Shown here: positions 44,500 to 53,181 of the stretch, one piece after another
How the letters are laid out: every line of letters starts with the position of its first letter
How positions within the stretch are numbered: position 1 is the stretch's first letter
Assembly (NCBI GenBank): GCA_017559905.1
Contig: JAFYQF010000023.1
Coordinates: 64,001-128,000 of the forward strand
From: a bacterium
Lineage (GTDB): Bacteria > Cyanobacteriota > Vampirovibrionia > Gastranaerophilales > Gastranaerophilaceae
Direction: 5' to 3'
DNA: 64,000 bases
Position numbers and translations under genes: made by a program
Notes under the pieces: model-generated
Told to the model about the DNA's origin: nothing
The model's input: only the letters and a program-made list of their open reading frames with translations
Databases searched by the model: none

Positions 44500-45249
44500 A
44501 TGTCAGGACACTCAAAGTGGTCAACCATTAAACGCAAAAAAGCTAAAGTAGACAGTCAAAGAGCTGTCGTTTTTCAAAAATATTCAAGAGAATTAATTGT
44601 ATCAGCTAGAATGGGTGGACCTGACCCTGCTGGGAACTTTAGACTCCGTACAGCTATTGAAAAAGCTAAAGCGGCAGGGCTTCCTAACGACAACATTAAA
44701 CGCGCAATAGAAAAAGGCGCTGGCGCTAATGGAGCTGAAAGTTTTGAAGAACTAATCTACGAAGGCTATGCTCCAGGCGGAGTTGCTGTCGTTGTTGAAA
44801 CGATGACAGACAACAGAAACCGTACCGCTGGCGATATCAGAAGTTATTTCACTAAATATAACGGAAGTTTAGGCGCAACTGGCTGTGTAGGTTGGATGTT
44901 CGACCAACGTGGAGTTATCATATTTGACAACACTGTTGATTTTGACAAACTTTTTGAAACAGCTATTGGGCTTGATGCTCTTGATATTACAGAAGAAGAT
45001 GACCAATACAAAGTTTTGACAACTATCGAAAACTTCCAAACTGTTGTTGAAGGTCTAGAAGCCGAAGGTTTCAAAAGTGTTTCTGCAGATTTTTCTAGAA
45101 TTCCACAAAATACAGTTCCTGTAACTGATGAAAAAACCGCAGAACAAATCCTTAAACTTCTCGATAAACTAGAAGAACACGACGACGTACAAAACGTTTA
45201 TGCTAACTTTGATATCGCAGACGATATCTTGCAGAAACTTGAGGGCTAA
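44500..45249 (+). CDS. yebC: YebC/TACO1 family protein
   Basis: The 249-aa protein has the family start SGHSKWSTIKRKKAKVDSQR, followed by ARMGGPDPAGNFRLR, IEKAKAAGLPNDNIKRAIEKG and YEGYAPGGVAVVVE. YebC-type proteins help ribosomes pass stalling motifs (including polyproline) and were earlier annotated as transcription regulators. Its stop overlaps the next start by one base (TAATG), so the diguanylate cyclase is co-translated. Confidence 0.95.
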   Translation: MSGHSKWSTIKRKKAKVDSQRAVVFQKYSRELIVSARMGGPDPAGNFRLRTAIEKAKAAGLPNDNIKRAIEKGAGANGAESFEELIYEGYAPGGVAVVVETMTDNRNRTAGDIRSYFTKYNGSLGATGCVGWMFDQRGVIIFDNTVDFDKLFETAIGLDALDITEEDDQYKVLTTIENFQTVVEGLEAEGFKSVSADFSRIPQNTVPVTDEKTAEQILKLLDKLEEHDDVQNVYANFDIADDILQKLEG

Positions 45250-46604
45250 TGCTTGATTTGTTAGAAAATTTGTCTAAATCTCTTGATAACGCTTACAGTT
45301 CAAAATCTATAGTAAGCGCTGTTAGAGATTTTTTCATTTCTAACTTTAATGTAAATACCCTCGATATATTCATTTTTGATGAAAAATTTAACACAGTTAA
45401 AGACTTCTCTCAAGACTGGGTTGACCCAGACAAAGAAAACGATAATGTTAAATTCTATCTAAAAATATTCGAAGACTTAACTGACAAAAAATATGTAAAT
45501 CACGACAACTACTTATATTTTAAATTACCTAAAAGAAATATTTGTTTCGGAAGTTTGAAAATCAAAGGCGGAGATATCGAAAAAGTTAAGGAATTCTTAA
45601 AAAACGCTTGCTACTTGATTTCTCTAAAAATACAAAATGTAGCTCTCGCTGAAAATATGCAAAAAAATATTGATTTTCACGAACTTATTAGAAATATTGC
45701 AAAAATCATTGAAACCCAATATGAGCTAAATTACATAATCCCGCTTATTGGTGAAATGATTGATAAATTTATGGCAAACCTATTAACTTATATTTTTATA
45801 TTTGAGAATAATGAGTTCAAACTTTTATGGCCAACAAGTTGCAAGGATAACAATATTTTAGAAGCGCTTACTCAACTACAAAACAAGCCCTCTACTAAAA
45901 TAATTGCGGACAAAAAAATCGGAATTTTCCCGCTTATAAACGAAAACCACTTGCTAGGTTGTATTGCAACAAAAACAATGTATTCAACACTTAACGATTA
46001 CGATATAAATTATCTTGAACAACTTGCAAAACAATCTTCTGCAACAATAAATAGAGCGAATGTATATTCTGAAATCCTAAAACACGCTACTCTTGATGCC
46101 CTAACAGGTTTTTACAACAGGCGACATCTTGATGAAAGAATTAAACAAGAAACTGCAAAAGCTCAACGTCAAAAAACACCGCTTTGTGCAATCATGACGG
46201 ATATTGACTTTTTCAAAAGCGTTAATGATATATATGGACACGCAGTCGGTGATTTAGTTTTAAAAACGGTTTCAAAAACTATCCGTTCACAATTAAGAGA
46301 ATACGATATTGCTGGACGCTACGGCGGAGAAGAATTTGCAATTTTGTTACCATTCACAAGAACCGAAGAAGCCGTAATGGTTGCAGAACGTTTAAGACAT
46401 TCTGTGGAAAATACCATAATTGACTTATCAAAAGTTAATCCTGATGCGCCACAAAAAAGTATTAATGTTACAATAAGTATAGGTATATATGAATTCAAAA
46501 ATTCAGACATCTCTGATGACTTGTTAAAGAAAGCAGACAAAGCACTTTACCAAGCCAAAGATACTGGAAGAAATAGGGTTATTATAAATAAAGATGAAAA
46601 ATAA
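45249..46604 (+). CDS. Diguanylate cyclase with GAF-like sensor
   Basis: This protein makes c-di-GMP from two GTP. The 451-aa product has an N-terminal part (1-150) of unclear fold, a GAF-like domain (about 150-275) and a GGDEF domain (about 285-448). The GGDEF signature is RYGGEEFAILLP. The I-site RxxD (REYD) lies five residues before it, so product inhibition is expected. Other signatures: LDALTGFYNRRHLDERI and DIDFFKSVNDIYGH. No membrane segments are seen. It sits in yebC-DGC-tsaE-tsaB. Confidence 0.93.
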   Translation: MLDLLENLSKSLDNAYSSKSIVSAVRDFFISNFNVNTLDIFIFDEKFNTVKDFSQDWVDPDKENDNVKFYLKIFEDLTDKKYVNHDNYLYFKLPKRNICFGSLKIKGGDIEKVKEFLKNACYLISLKIQNVALAENMQKNIDFHELIRNIAKIIETQYELNYIIPLIGEMIDKFMANLLTYIFIFENNEFKLLWPTSCKDNNILEALTQLQNKPSTKIIADKKIGIFPLINENHLLGCIATKTMYSTLNDYDINYLEQLAKQSSATINRANVYSEILKHATLDALTGFYNRRHLDERIKQETAKAQRQKTPLCAIMTDIDFFKSVNDIYGHAVGDLVLKTVSKTIRSQLREYDIAGRYGGEEFAILLPFTRTEEAVMVAERLRHSVENTIIDLSKVNPDAPQKSINVTISIGIYEFKNSDISDDLLKKADKALYQAKDTGRNRVIINKDEK

Positions 46605-47067
46605 ATACGAAAAAATTTGTAAAACATTAGATGATACAAAAGAATTGGCTTATAACTTTGCAAAACTTGCAGAAAAAGGTTGCTTTGTTAGCCTTTACGG
46701 AGAAATTGGCGCAGGTAAAACAGCTTTCGTTAAACTGGTAGCCGAAGCTCTTGATGTAAAAGAAAGAGTTACAAGCCCAAGCTTTGTAATCCTTAACGAA
46801 TATCATACTGCAAGAATTCCCATATACCACTTCGACCTATACAGACTTGAAAATGAAGGCGTGAAAACTATTGTGGACGAATTAAGAGAATATTCTGAAG
46901 GTAAACAACTTACTTTTGTTGAATGGGCTGAATTTTCTCAAGATGAAATACCTTTTAATCACTTAAAAGTTAACGTAACATACGAAGATGACGATTCTAG
47001 AAAATATACATTCGAAGCTTTCGGAAAAAGCGCTGAAGAAATTACGGAGGGTTTAAACAATGACTAA
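46594..47067 (+). CDS. tsaE: TsaE, tRNA threonylcarbamoyladenosine synthesis ATPase
   Basis: The 157-aa ATPase has a Walker A motif, LYGEIGAGKTAFVKLV, then SPSFVILNEYHT, YHFDLYRLE and FVEWAE. It works with TsaB and TsaD in t6A37 modification of tRNAs. It overlaps the diguanylate cyclase by 11 bases and tsaB by 8, so all three must be co-translated. Confidence 0.95.
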   Translation: MKNKYEKICKTLDDTKELAYNFAKLAEKGCFVSLYGEIGAGKTAFVKLVAEALDVKERVTSPSFVILNEYHTARIPIYHFDLYRLENEGVKTIVDELREYSEGKQLTFVEWAEFSQDEIPFNHLKVNVTYEDDDSRKYTFEAFGKSAEEITEGLNND

Positions 47068-47698
47068 CAATTACTCTCTTTGTTTTGACACTTGTCTTGA
47101 AAAAATGTACATTACTTTAGCTAACAATAACAATATTTTAACATCAGAAATAATCGAAAACCACGATTCTAAATACCATAGCGCTTTTTTAATTTCGACT
47201 ATTGAAAGAATTCTAAATAAAAATAACATAAAACCACAAGATATTTCACTTATTGGTACAAACGTTGGACCTGGTAGCTTTACGGGGATTAGGGCTTGCA
47301 CAACCGTTGCAAGGGTTTTTGCACAACAATACAATATTAAAGCTTGCGGAATTTCAAGCCTAGAAATCATTACAGAAGCATTCAAAAATAATTTCAAACC
47401 ACAAAAACCAATACTAACAGCAACTGATGCACGCAAAAATATGGCATATCTTTTTGTTGACGGAGAAATTAAAGGTGCAATTTTGCTTGACGAAATTAAA
47501 ACCTTAATCGAAACTGGCAAATATGAAGTTCTTACAGACACAAAGCTTTTACCGATTTTAGGTGGAACTTCTTATCAAGAATTAAATTTACCTTTGGGCG
47601 AAACTCTTTCAAAATTGGTTTTTGAAAAATCTAAAACTTCAGACTGCGATTGGAAAAAGCTTAAGCCATTATATATTCAACCTCCACCAATGGGTTAG
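47060..47698 (+). CDS. tsaB: TsaB, tRNA threonylcarbamoyladenosine synthesis protein
   Basis: The 212-aa protein has the TsaB/YeaZ signature IGTNVGPGSFTGIRACTTVARVFA, DARKNMAYLFV and an ASKHA-type fold. It scaffolds TsaD and TsaE. It is shorter at the C-terminus than some homologues but complete. Its neighbour TsaE overlaps by 8 bases. Confidence 0.93.
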   Translation: MTNNYSLCFDTCLEKMYITLANNNNILTSEIIENHDSKYHSAFLISTIERILNKNNIKPQDISLIGTNVGPGSFTGIRACTTVARVFAQQYNIKACGISSLEIITEAFKNNFKPQKPILTATDARKNMAYLFVDGEIKGAILLDEIKTLIETGKYEVLTDTKLLPILGGTSYQELNLPLGETLSKLVFEKSKTSDCDWKKLKPLYIQPPPMG

Positions 47699-47770
47699 AC
47701 ATAATATATATTGAACTTTACATCTCTTAACGAATACGCAAAAATATTTTTTGACGTAATTTAAAAGGGT

Positions 47771-49297
47771 ATGCAAGTCCGAAATATAAATTTATTCTCT
47801 TTTAACCCCATCAGATATAATAACCAACAAAGTTGTTATACCTATAATTTTGCAACTCAAAAGGACACCTTCACAAAGACAACACCGTCAATTAGTTTTG
47901 AAGGTATAAAAACTCAAAAAGATTTTAGAGATATTACAAGAAACCGTATTATTCACTGTTTTTACTGCAATACGCCAATGATTAATCCTAAATACATAGA
48001 AGAATTAAAAGAAAGCGGGCTTTTTAGTCGACCAATTAAAGATATTGTTGCAGAAATTGCACCTTTGAAAGAATATTTAAAACCGGCAAGTTTAGAAGTT
48101 TTTGAAAAAATCGAAAAAATTGCAAAAGGAGCACCACAAACTCATCTTTCTAGAATTATAAAAACACTACATCAAGAATCAATTGCAAGAGTTAGAAAAA
48201 TTCAAGCACCGATTTTAGACAAAATAGAAAAAGAAGGTAGAACTCTTTCTCCAAAATGCAAAAAAGAATTTAAAAGAGTTATGCAACTCCACAAAAACCG
48301 CTTGAACGGAATTCCACAAATTGAAGAATTCAGTTCTAAAGACTTTGCCTACAAACTAGAAAGATGCACAGAAACAATCACTAATGAAAGAATCAAACAA
48401 GAACTTATTCAATATGCAGGGTTAATCGACCACCCAAGTTTCAAAAATGGATTAGCATTAATGCCTGGCAAAGTTATGAATGCTATATTTAAAGATAAGC
48501 CAAATCTTGATTATAGATATCCAGTATCTCCTAAAAGCATCCAATTAAGCATTGTAGAAGATGTAAAAAAACGAGCTATAAAACTAGGGAGAGAAGATAT
48601 TCTTGATTTATGCAAACGTGCAGAAAAGATGTTAATGAACATCCCAGTAAGTATTCCTTTTAGCAACAAGTCATTTGGGCACGACTTAAGTTGTGCTATC
48701 AAAGAACACGCAAATCAAAAAACCTATGACCGCATCAAAGTATTATTAAAAAAATTACCAACATCAGATTCAAACACAAACTCTTTCATTACTAAACATA
48801 GATTGTCTGACTCTGACTCTATTGGTTATTATCTGTTAAAGCCCTCAAGTTGTACCATTGAGCACTTAGTTGTAGCTTCTTCAAAAGCACCTATCACACA
48901 TAAAATATGGGATTGGACATTAGCCTGCGGACCATGCAACAACAAAAGAGCAGATGGAAGTCTTGCTAAATACCTCGAAAAATTTCCGCAAGAAAATCAA
49001 CAAATCTATTTTAACGATATAGCTGGTGTTGTTAACGACGGTATACTAGATTTACAAGACTTCATGGTTCAAAGAAACGTAATACTTAACGAAGGTCACA
49101 GAAAATTAAGTATTACAAAGATATCTCCTGATTTACTAAAGAAAGAATTTGGCGGAGAGAACCCACAGAGAAAATTCAATGAATACATAGCATTGTCAAA
49201 AGAGGGCTATTTAGACAAAGAAGACATTCAAGAATTGAGAAGAATGCTACACAAGCAATGCGGAATTATCGTAAGCCCTCATATTTGCTATAATTAA
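47771..49297 (+). CDS. HNH-type nuclease-like protein with split zinc motif and F-x-G N-terminus
   Basis: In 508 aa, C63-x2-C66 (IHCFYCNTPM) is separated by about 300 residues from the E364-H365 motif (CTIEHLVVAS) and C386-x2-C389-N390 (LACGPCNNKRAD). The order C-x2-C ... [ED]-H-[LI] ... C-x2-C-N-x2-[KR] is that of HNH endonucleases, where normally only about 15-30 residues separate the first pair from the E-H motif. The insert (about 75-350) is charged and helical. The first 45 residues form a polar tract ending SISFEGI (F43-E-G45). The gene could encode a defence or self-nonself nuclease, or a DNA-repair protein; no toxin or immunity partner is next to it. Confidence 0.62.
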   Translation: MQVRNINLFSFNPIRYNNQQSCYTYNFATQKDTFTKTTPSISFEGIKTQKDFRDITRNRIIHCFYCNTPMINPKYIEELKESGLFSRPIKDIVAEIAPLKEYLKPASLEVFEKIEKIAKGAPQTHLSRIIKTLHQESIARVRKIQAPILDKIEKEGRTLSPKCKKEFKRVMQLHKNRLNGIPQIEEFSSKDFAYKLERCTETITNERIKQELIQYAGLIDHPSFKNGLALMPGKVMNAIFKDKPNLDYRYPVSPKSIQLSIVEDVKKRAIKLGREDILDLCKRAEKMLMNIPVSIPFSNKSFGHDLSCAIKEHANQKTYDRIKVLLKKLPTSDSNTNSFITKHRLSDSDSIGYYLLKPSSCTIEHLVVASSKAPITHKIWDWTLACGPCNNKRADGSLAKYLEKFPQENQQIYFNDIAGVVNDGILDLQDFMVQRNVILNEGHRKLSITKISPDLLKKEFGGENPQRKFNEYIALSKEGYLDKEDIQELRRMLHKQCGIIVSPHICYN

Positions 49298-49399
49298 GAA
49301 TTAAATATTAAAAAACGTAAACATTTTTTTCAAAACCCTAAACTTTCAGAACAACATAGCCGATATACATGGTGTTCGTAGTAAATATAGGGTATAAAA

Positions 49400-49696
49400 A
49401 TGGCTGATACACAATTTTCATTTAATAGACCTTATAAACCGTTTGGTTTAAACGTTAAAGTGCCTGAAATAGGAGAAAAAACGCTCAAACAAGCGGGTGA
49501 AACGTTATCGAACATTGCAACAGCGCCAGTTGATCCTCTATTCAAGTTTTTAGAGGAAAACGAAACTGTTTTCAATGGAGATTTAACCTTTAAGATTAAC
49601 AAGCTGTTTGCAGAAAGCTTCACAATTGGTTCGGCAATGCGTGTTGAAGATGAAAAAACTAACGGAATGCCACCAAGTTTTGACATGCATTTCTAG
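49400..49696 (+). CDS. Unknown small protein (98 aa)
   Basis: The protein starts ADTQFSFNRPYKPFGLNVKVPEIG and is soluble, acidic at the end (VEDEKTNGMPPSFDMHF). A helix is likely at residues 29-45 (EKTLKQAGETLSNIA). It has no signal peptide. It lies 102 bases after the HNH gene and 34 before the metalloprotease triplet. Nothing known matches by eye. Confidence 0.55.
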   Translation: MADTQFSFNRPYKPFGLNVKVPEIGEKTLKQAGETLSNIATAPVDPLFKFLEENETVFNGDLTFKINKLFAESFTIGSAMRVEDEKTNGMPPSFDMHF

Positions 49697-49730
49697 CAGT
49701 TAAATATTATTTGTGTAGAGAGAGTTGGTA

Positions 49731-50261
49731 ATGAAAAATTTTATTTTGGTTATTTTATTGATGTTTGTAAGCTGTCCATGCGCTTTTTCAAAAGAAAAGC
49801 CTGAAGGTTGGGATAACGTAACTAGAGGTTGGAGTAGAATGCCAATCAGGGTTTATTTGGACGAAACAGGTGAGCACACTGAAGCAATCCAAGAAGGGTT
49901 TGAGGACTGGCAAGAACTCTCTGATGAGAAAGTTAAGTTCAAATATGTAACAAAAGCTCATTCTGGTTATGCAGAAATAAAAGTTAGAATAACTGAAAAG
50001 TTTTCTGACCACACAGCAGGCTTGACTACTGCACAGATGAACGTCAACAAAATAGGCAAATCCGTAGTTGAAATTAGCACTCATAAAGCTAATGGAGAGC
50101 CGAATACCGAAGAAGAAATGGATATAATCATTAGGCACGAGATAGGACACGCTTTAGGGCTAAAACACTCTGAAGACCCTAGAAGCATTATGTATCCTAT
50201 TCTTTTACCTGGTCAAAGTATTACAAACGATGATTTAGAAAATTTATGGGAATTATATTAG
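49731..50261 (+). CDS. Secreted mini-matrixin metalloprotease 1 (176 aa)
   Basis: From ATG 49731 the first 20 residues are a signal peptide (MKNFILVILLMFVSCPCAFS). The catalytic motif is H136-EIGHALGLKH146 (HExxHxxGxxH), followed by the Met-turn RSIMYP (M154), the mark of metzincins; the fold is that of matrixins (M10). Matrixin catalytic domains are about 160 aa, so this is a bare domain, with no pro-peptide Cys-switch, hemopexin or other part. The unusual FVSCPC sequence at the signal end could be lipidated. It is first of three tandem genes. Confidence 0.88.
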   Translation: MKNFILVILLMFVSCPCAFSKEKPEGWDNVTRGWSRMPIRVYLDETGEHTEAIQEGFEDWQELSDEKVKFKYVTKAHSGYAEIKVRITEKFSDHTAGLTTAQMNVNKIGKSVVEISTHKANGEPNTEEEMDIIIRHEIGHALGLKHSEDPRSIMYPILLPGQSITNDDLENLWELY

Positions 50262-50262
50262 A

Positions 50263-50778
50263 ATGAAGAAACTTTTAAACCCAAAATATATTTCAATTTT
50301 CTTATCATTAATTGCAATAATAGGATTTTGCTATCCAAAAGCAGAAGCAAAAACTTTACGCTGGAAATCTATGCCCATAAAAGTTTGCATTCCTAAAAAC
50401 CAATATGAGCCTTTAATGAAAAAAGCTTTTTATGAATGGATGAAAGTTACTAACGGCAAAGTACGATTTTTATATACCTGCGCAAACCCTGAAATAACTA
50501 TCAGTTATGATGCTAATAAGCAAAAATCAAACGCCAAATATTCATTTAACGGAGACGGATATATTTTCAAATCTCACATAGAAATGGGTTTAAAAACAAA
50601 AAATGGTATTGCTATGGAAGATGAACTTTTAGTACTTTTAATGCAACACGAAATAGGACATTCGCTAGGTATACAAGGTCACACCAAAACCCCAAAAAGT
50701 ATTATGCAACCAACAGTTATGAAAGGTTACACAATAACACCTGATATATTAGCAGAAATTAATAAAAGATATAAATAG
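50263..50778 (+). CDS. Secreted mini-matrixin metalloprotease 2 (171 aa), third zinc ligand displaced
   Basis: The signal peptide or anchor covers residues 1-29 (SIFLSLIAIIGFCYPKAEA). H129-EIGHS-LG-IQG-H140 contains one residue more than the family spacing between the Gly and the third His: the expected position is Gly139. The Met-turn is KSIMQP. Zinc binding may be shifted, weak or lost. It starts 1 base after gene 1 stops and is likewise a bare catalytic domain. It has two Cys (residues 42 and 73) not found in gene 1. Confidence 0.85.
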   Translation: MKKLLNPKYISIFLSLIAIIGFCYPKAEAKTLRWKSMPIKVCIPKNQYEPLMKKAFYEWMKVTNGKVRFLYTCANPEITISYDANKQKSNAKYSFNGDGYIFKSHIEMGLKTKNGIAMEDELLVLLMQHEIGHSLGIQGHTKTPKSIMQPTVMKGYTITPDILAEINKRYK

Positions 50779-50793
50779 AGATGAGGTAAGCTG

Positions 50794-51318
50794 ATGAAAA
50801 AACTTTTAGTATTATTATTCGCCTTAATGTTCACTGCCAGCAACGCTTTAGCTGTAGAAATGATAGGCAAATGGACAAAAGACGAAATCAATGTATATAT
50901 AGAAGAAAACCGAAATGCGTATTTGATGAAAAAATCATTTGGCGATTGGGAATCAGCAACAAATAAGCGATTGACCTTTGAATTTGTTGATGAGCAAGAA
51001 GATGCAGACATTGTGGTTTTGTTTGTAGAAAAATGTTCAGACAAAGCCGAACACGCTGTTGGTTTAACCTATCCTGTAGTTGACCACAACGGACACTTTG
51101 TTAGCGCAAAAATAGAAATTGCAAAATTTGCAGACAAAAGTACAATTAAATTAAGTAACCTAGACTTAACTAAAATAATGCGCCACGAAGTTGGGCACGC
51201 TCTAGGTTTGGAGCACACTAACATTCCGTATTCAATTATGAACCCAACAATTGATAAATGTTTGAATATTGGAAAAGATGACATTAAAATTTTCAAAGAA
51301 ATTTACGGAGAAAAATAA
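50794..51318 (+). CDS. Secreted mini-matrixin metalloprotease 3 (174 aa)
   Basis: The signal peptide is MKKLLVLLFALMFTASNALA. The motif is H131-EVGHALGLEH141 with Met-turn YSIMNP (M149), the canonical spacing. A Cys at about residue 81 (EKCSDKAEHAVGLTYP) replaces a region common to gene 1 (EKFSDHTAGLTT). It lies 15 bases after gene 2. No inhibitor gene or secretion factor is in the unit. It is likely that all three come from one ancestral domain. Confidence 0.88.
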   Translation: MKKLLVLLFALMFTASNALAVEMIGKWTKDEINVYIEENRNAYLMKKSFGDWESATNKRLTFEFVDEQEDADIVVLFVEKCSDKAEHAVGLTYPVVDHNGHFVSAKIEIAKFADKSTIKLSNLDLTKIMRHEVGHALGLEHTNIPYSIMNPTIDKCLNIGKDDIKIFKEIYGEK

Positions 51319-51336
51319 CAATAAATATATATAAAC

Positions 51337-51366
51337 TAAAAAAGGGCGAGTGGTAACACTCGCCCT
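51337..51366. terminator. Bidirectional terminator between metalloprotease 3 and thrS
   Basis: AGGGCGAGTG / CACTCGCCCT is a perfect 10-base stem with a GTAA-type loop. Its T-run is on the minus strand (thrS side). Confidence 0.85.
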
Positions 51367-51375
51367 GAATTATTG

Positions 51376-53181
51376 TTAAGCTTTAACAAGCGATTTTGCA
51401 AAAGATTCAGACTTACGTCCTTTAATTTCTTCTTCAACTTTTGCAATGAACTCATCAACAGCAAATGTACCAACTTGACCGATACCTCTTGCACGAACTG
51501 CAATAGAATTAGCTTCAATTTCCTTATCGCCAATAACAACAACGTAAGGAATTTTCTTATCTTGAAGACTTTCTCTAATTTTGTAATTCATACTTTCAGA
51601 ACGGTCATCAAGTTTAGCTCTGATACCTGCAGCACGCATTTTCTTATAAACTTCGGCAGCGAAATCAGCGTGTTTTTCGTTAGAAATTGGAACAATAGCA
51701 ACTTGAGTTGGAGCAATCCAAGTTGGAAACGCACCAGCATAATGTTCAATCAATATACCGTGGAAACGTTCCATTGAACCAAAGATTACACGGTGCAACA
51801 TAACAGGAGTCTTCATTTGACCATCTTTATCTTGGTATTTAATATCAAATCTTTCTGGCAAGTTGAAGTCTAATTGAATAGTTGCACACTGCCAAGTTCT
51901 ACCGATAGCATCTTTAACTTTGAAGTCAATTTTTGGACCGTAGAATGCGCCATCACCTTCATTGATTTCGTATTTCATTCCACGTCTATCCATTGCTTCT
52001 TTCAAGCCAGCTTCTGCTCTGTTCCAGTTTTCGATTTCACCAACGAAATCTTCTGGACGAGTTGAAAGTTCAACTTCAAAATTCATATTAAAGATTTCCA
52101 TTGTATCAGCAACAAAATCAATGATTTCATTAATTTCATCAACCAATTGTTCTGGAGTACAGAATACGTGCGCATCGTCTTGAGTAAAGCCTTGAACACG
52201 AGTTAAGCCTGCCAAAGCACCTGATTTTTCTTTTCTGTAAACAGTACCCAATTCAGCCATTCTCAAAGGCAATGAGCGATAAGAATATCTGTTTGCTTGA
52301 TAAATCAAAATGTGGAATGGGCAGTTCATTGGTTTTAAAATAAATTGATCATCAGAGTCTTCATCTTTTTGAATAAAGAACATATTGTCTTTATAGTGAT
52401 CAGCGTGACCAGAGATTTCCCACAATTTTGATTTTGCTATTTGTGGAGTATTAACAATTACGTAACCACGTTTTCTATGTTCACTTCTCCAATAGTTTTC
52501 AATTTCTTCACGAACTACAGCCAAGTTTGGATGCCACAAAACAAGACCGCCACCTAATTCTTCTCTAGTTGAGAACAAATCAAGTTGAGTACCCAATTTT
52601 CTGTGGTCACGTTTTTCAGCTTCTTCTATGAATGTCAAATAGTCTTGTAATTCTTCTTTATTCCAAAATGCAGTTGCGTAAATTCTTTGAAGCATTTTGT
52701 TTTTTTCGTTACCTCTCCAGTAAGCACCTGCAACTTTTAACAACTTAATTGCGTTAGCCTTAATGAAAGATGTACTTGGGATGTGAGGACCTGCACAAAG
52801 GTCATTGAATAAAACATTACCATCTTTGTCTTTAGTTAAATACAAAGTAGGATTGTCATTTTTGTGTTCTTCTAAAAGTTCAGCTTTGTAGATTTCGCCT
52901 TCAGCTTTGAACTCTGCAATTTTCGCATCAACATCTTCTACAACATACTTTTCAAATGTAAGATTTTGTTTAATGATGTTTTTCATTTCTTCTTCGATTT
53001 TAACAAGGTCATCTTCGGTAAAAGCATGCCCATCTGTCATATCAAAGTCATAATAAAAGCCGTTCTCGATAGCTGGACCGATTGCTAACTTTGCTTGCGG
53101 GAACAACTTTTGAACAGCTTGTGCCATAATGTGAGAACAAGAGTGTCTCAAAATGTGTAAATTTTCAGCGTTTTTTTCCAT
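51376..53181 (-). CDS. thrS: Threonyl-tRNA synthetase, lacking the N-terminal TGS domain
   Basis: The ATG at 53181 has AAGGA 8 bases upstream, giving 601 aa; upstream in-frame codons have no site. The editing domain begins LHILRHSCSHIMAQAVQ (HxxxH). The class II core shows the zinc Cys in KPMNCPFHILIY, the motif 2 region ELGTVYRKEKSGALAGLTRV, HVFC and HRVIFGSMERFHGIL. The C-terminal part is the anticodon-binding domain (IPYVVVIGDKE). Most bacterial ThrRS begin with a TGS domain of about 60 aa, which is absent. Confidence 0.95.
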   Translation of the reverse strand: MEKNAENLHILRHSCSHIMAQAVQKLFPQAKLAIGPAIENGFYYDFDMTDGHAFTEDDLVKIEEEMKNIIKQNLTFEKYVVEDVDAKIAEFKAEGEIYKAELLEEHKNDNPTLYLTKDKDGNVLFNDLCAGPHIPSTSFIKANAIKLLKVAGAYWRGNEKNKMLQRIYATAFWNKEELQDYLTFIEEAEKRDHRKLGTQLDLFSTREELGGGLVLWHPNLAVVREEIENYWRSEHRKRGYVIVNTPQIAKSKLWEISGHADHYKDNMFFIQKDEDSDDQFILKPMNCPFHILIYQANRYSYRSLPLRMAELGTVYRKEKSGALAGLTRVQGFTQDDAHVFCTPEQLVDEINEIIDFVADTMEIFNMNFEVELSTRPEDFVGEIENWNRAEAGLKEAMDRRGMKYEINEGDGAFYGPKIDFKVKDAIGRTWQCATIQLDFNLPERFDIKYQDKDGQMKTPVMLHRVIFGSMERFHGILIEHYAGAFPTWIAPTQVAIVPISNEKHADFAAEVYKKMRAAGIRAKLDDRSESMNYKIRESLQDKKIPYVVVIGDKEIEANSIAVRARGIGQVGTFAVDEFIAKVEEEIKGRKSESFAKSLVKA

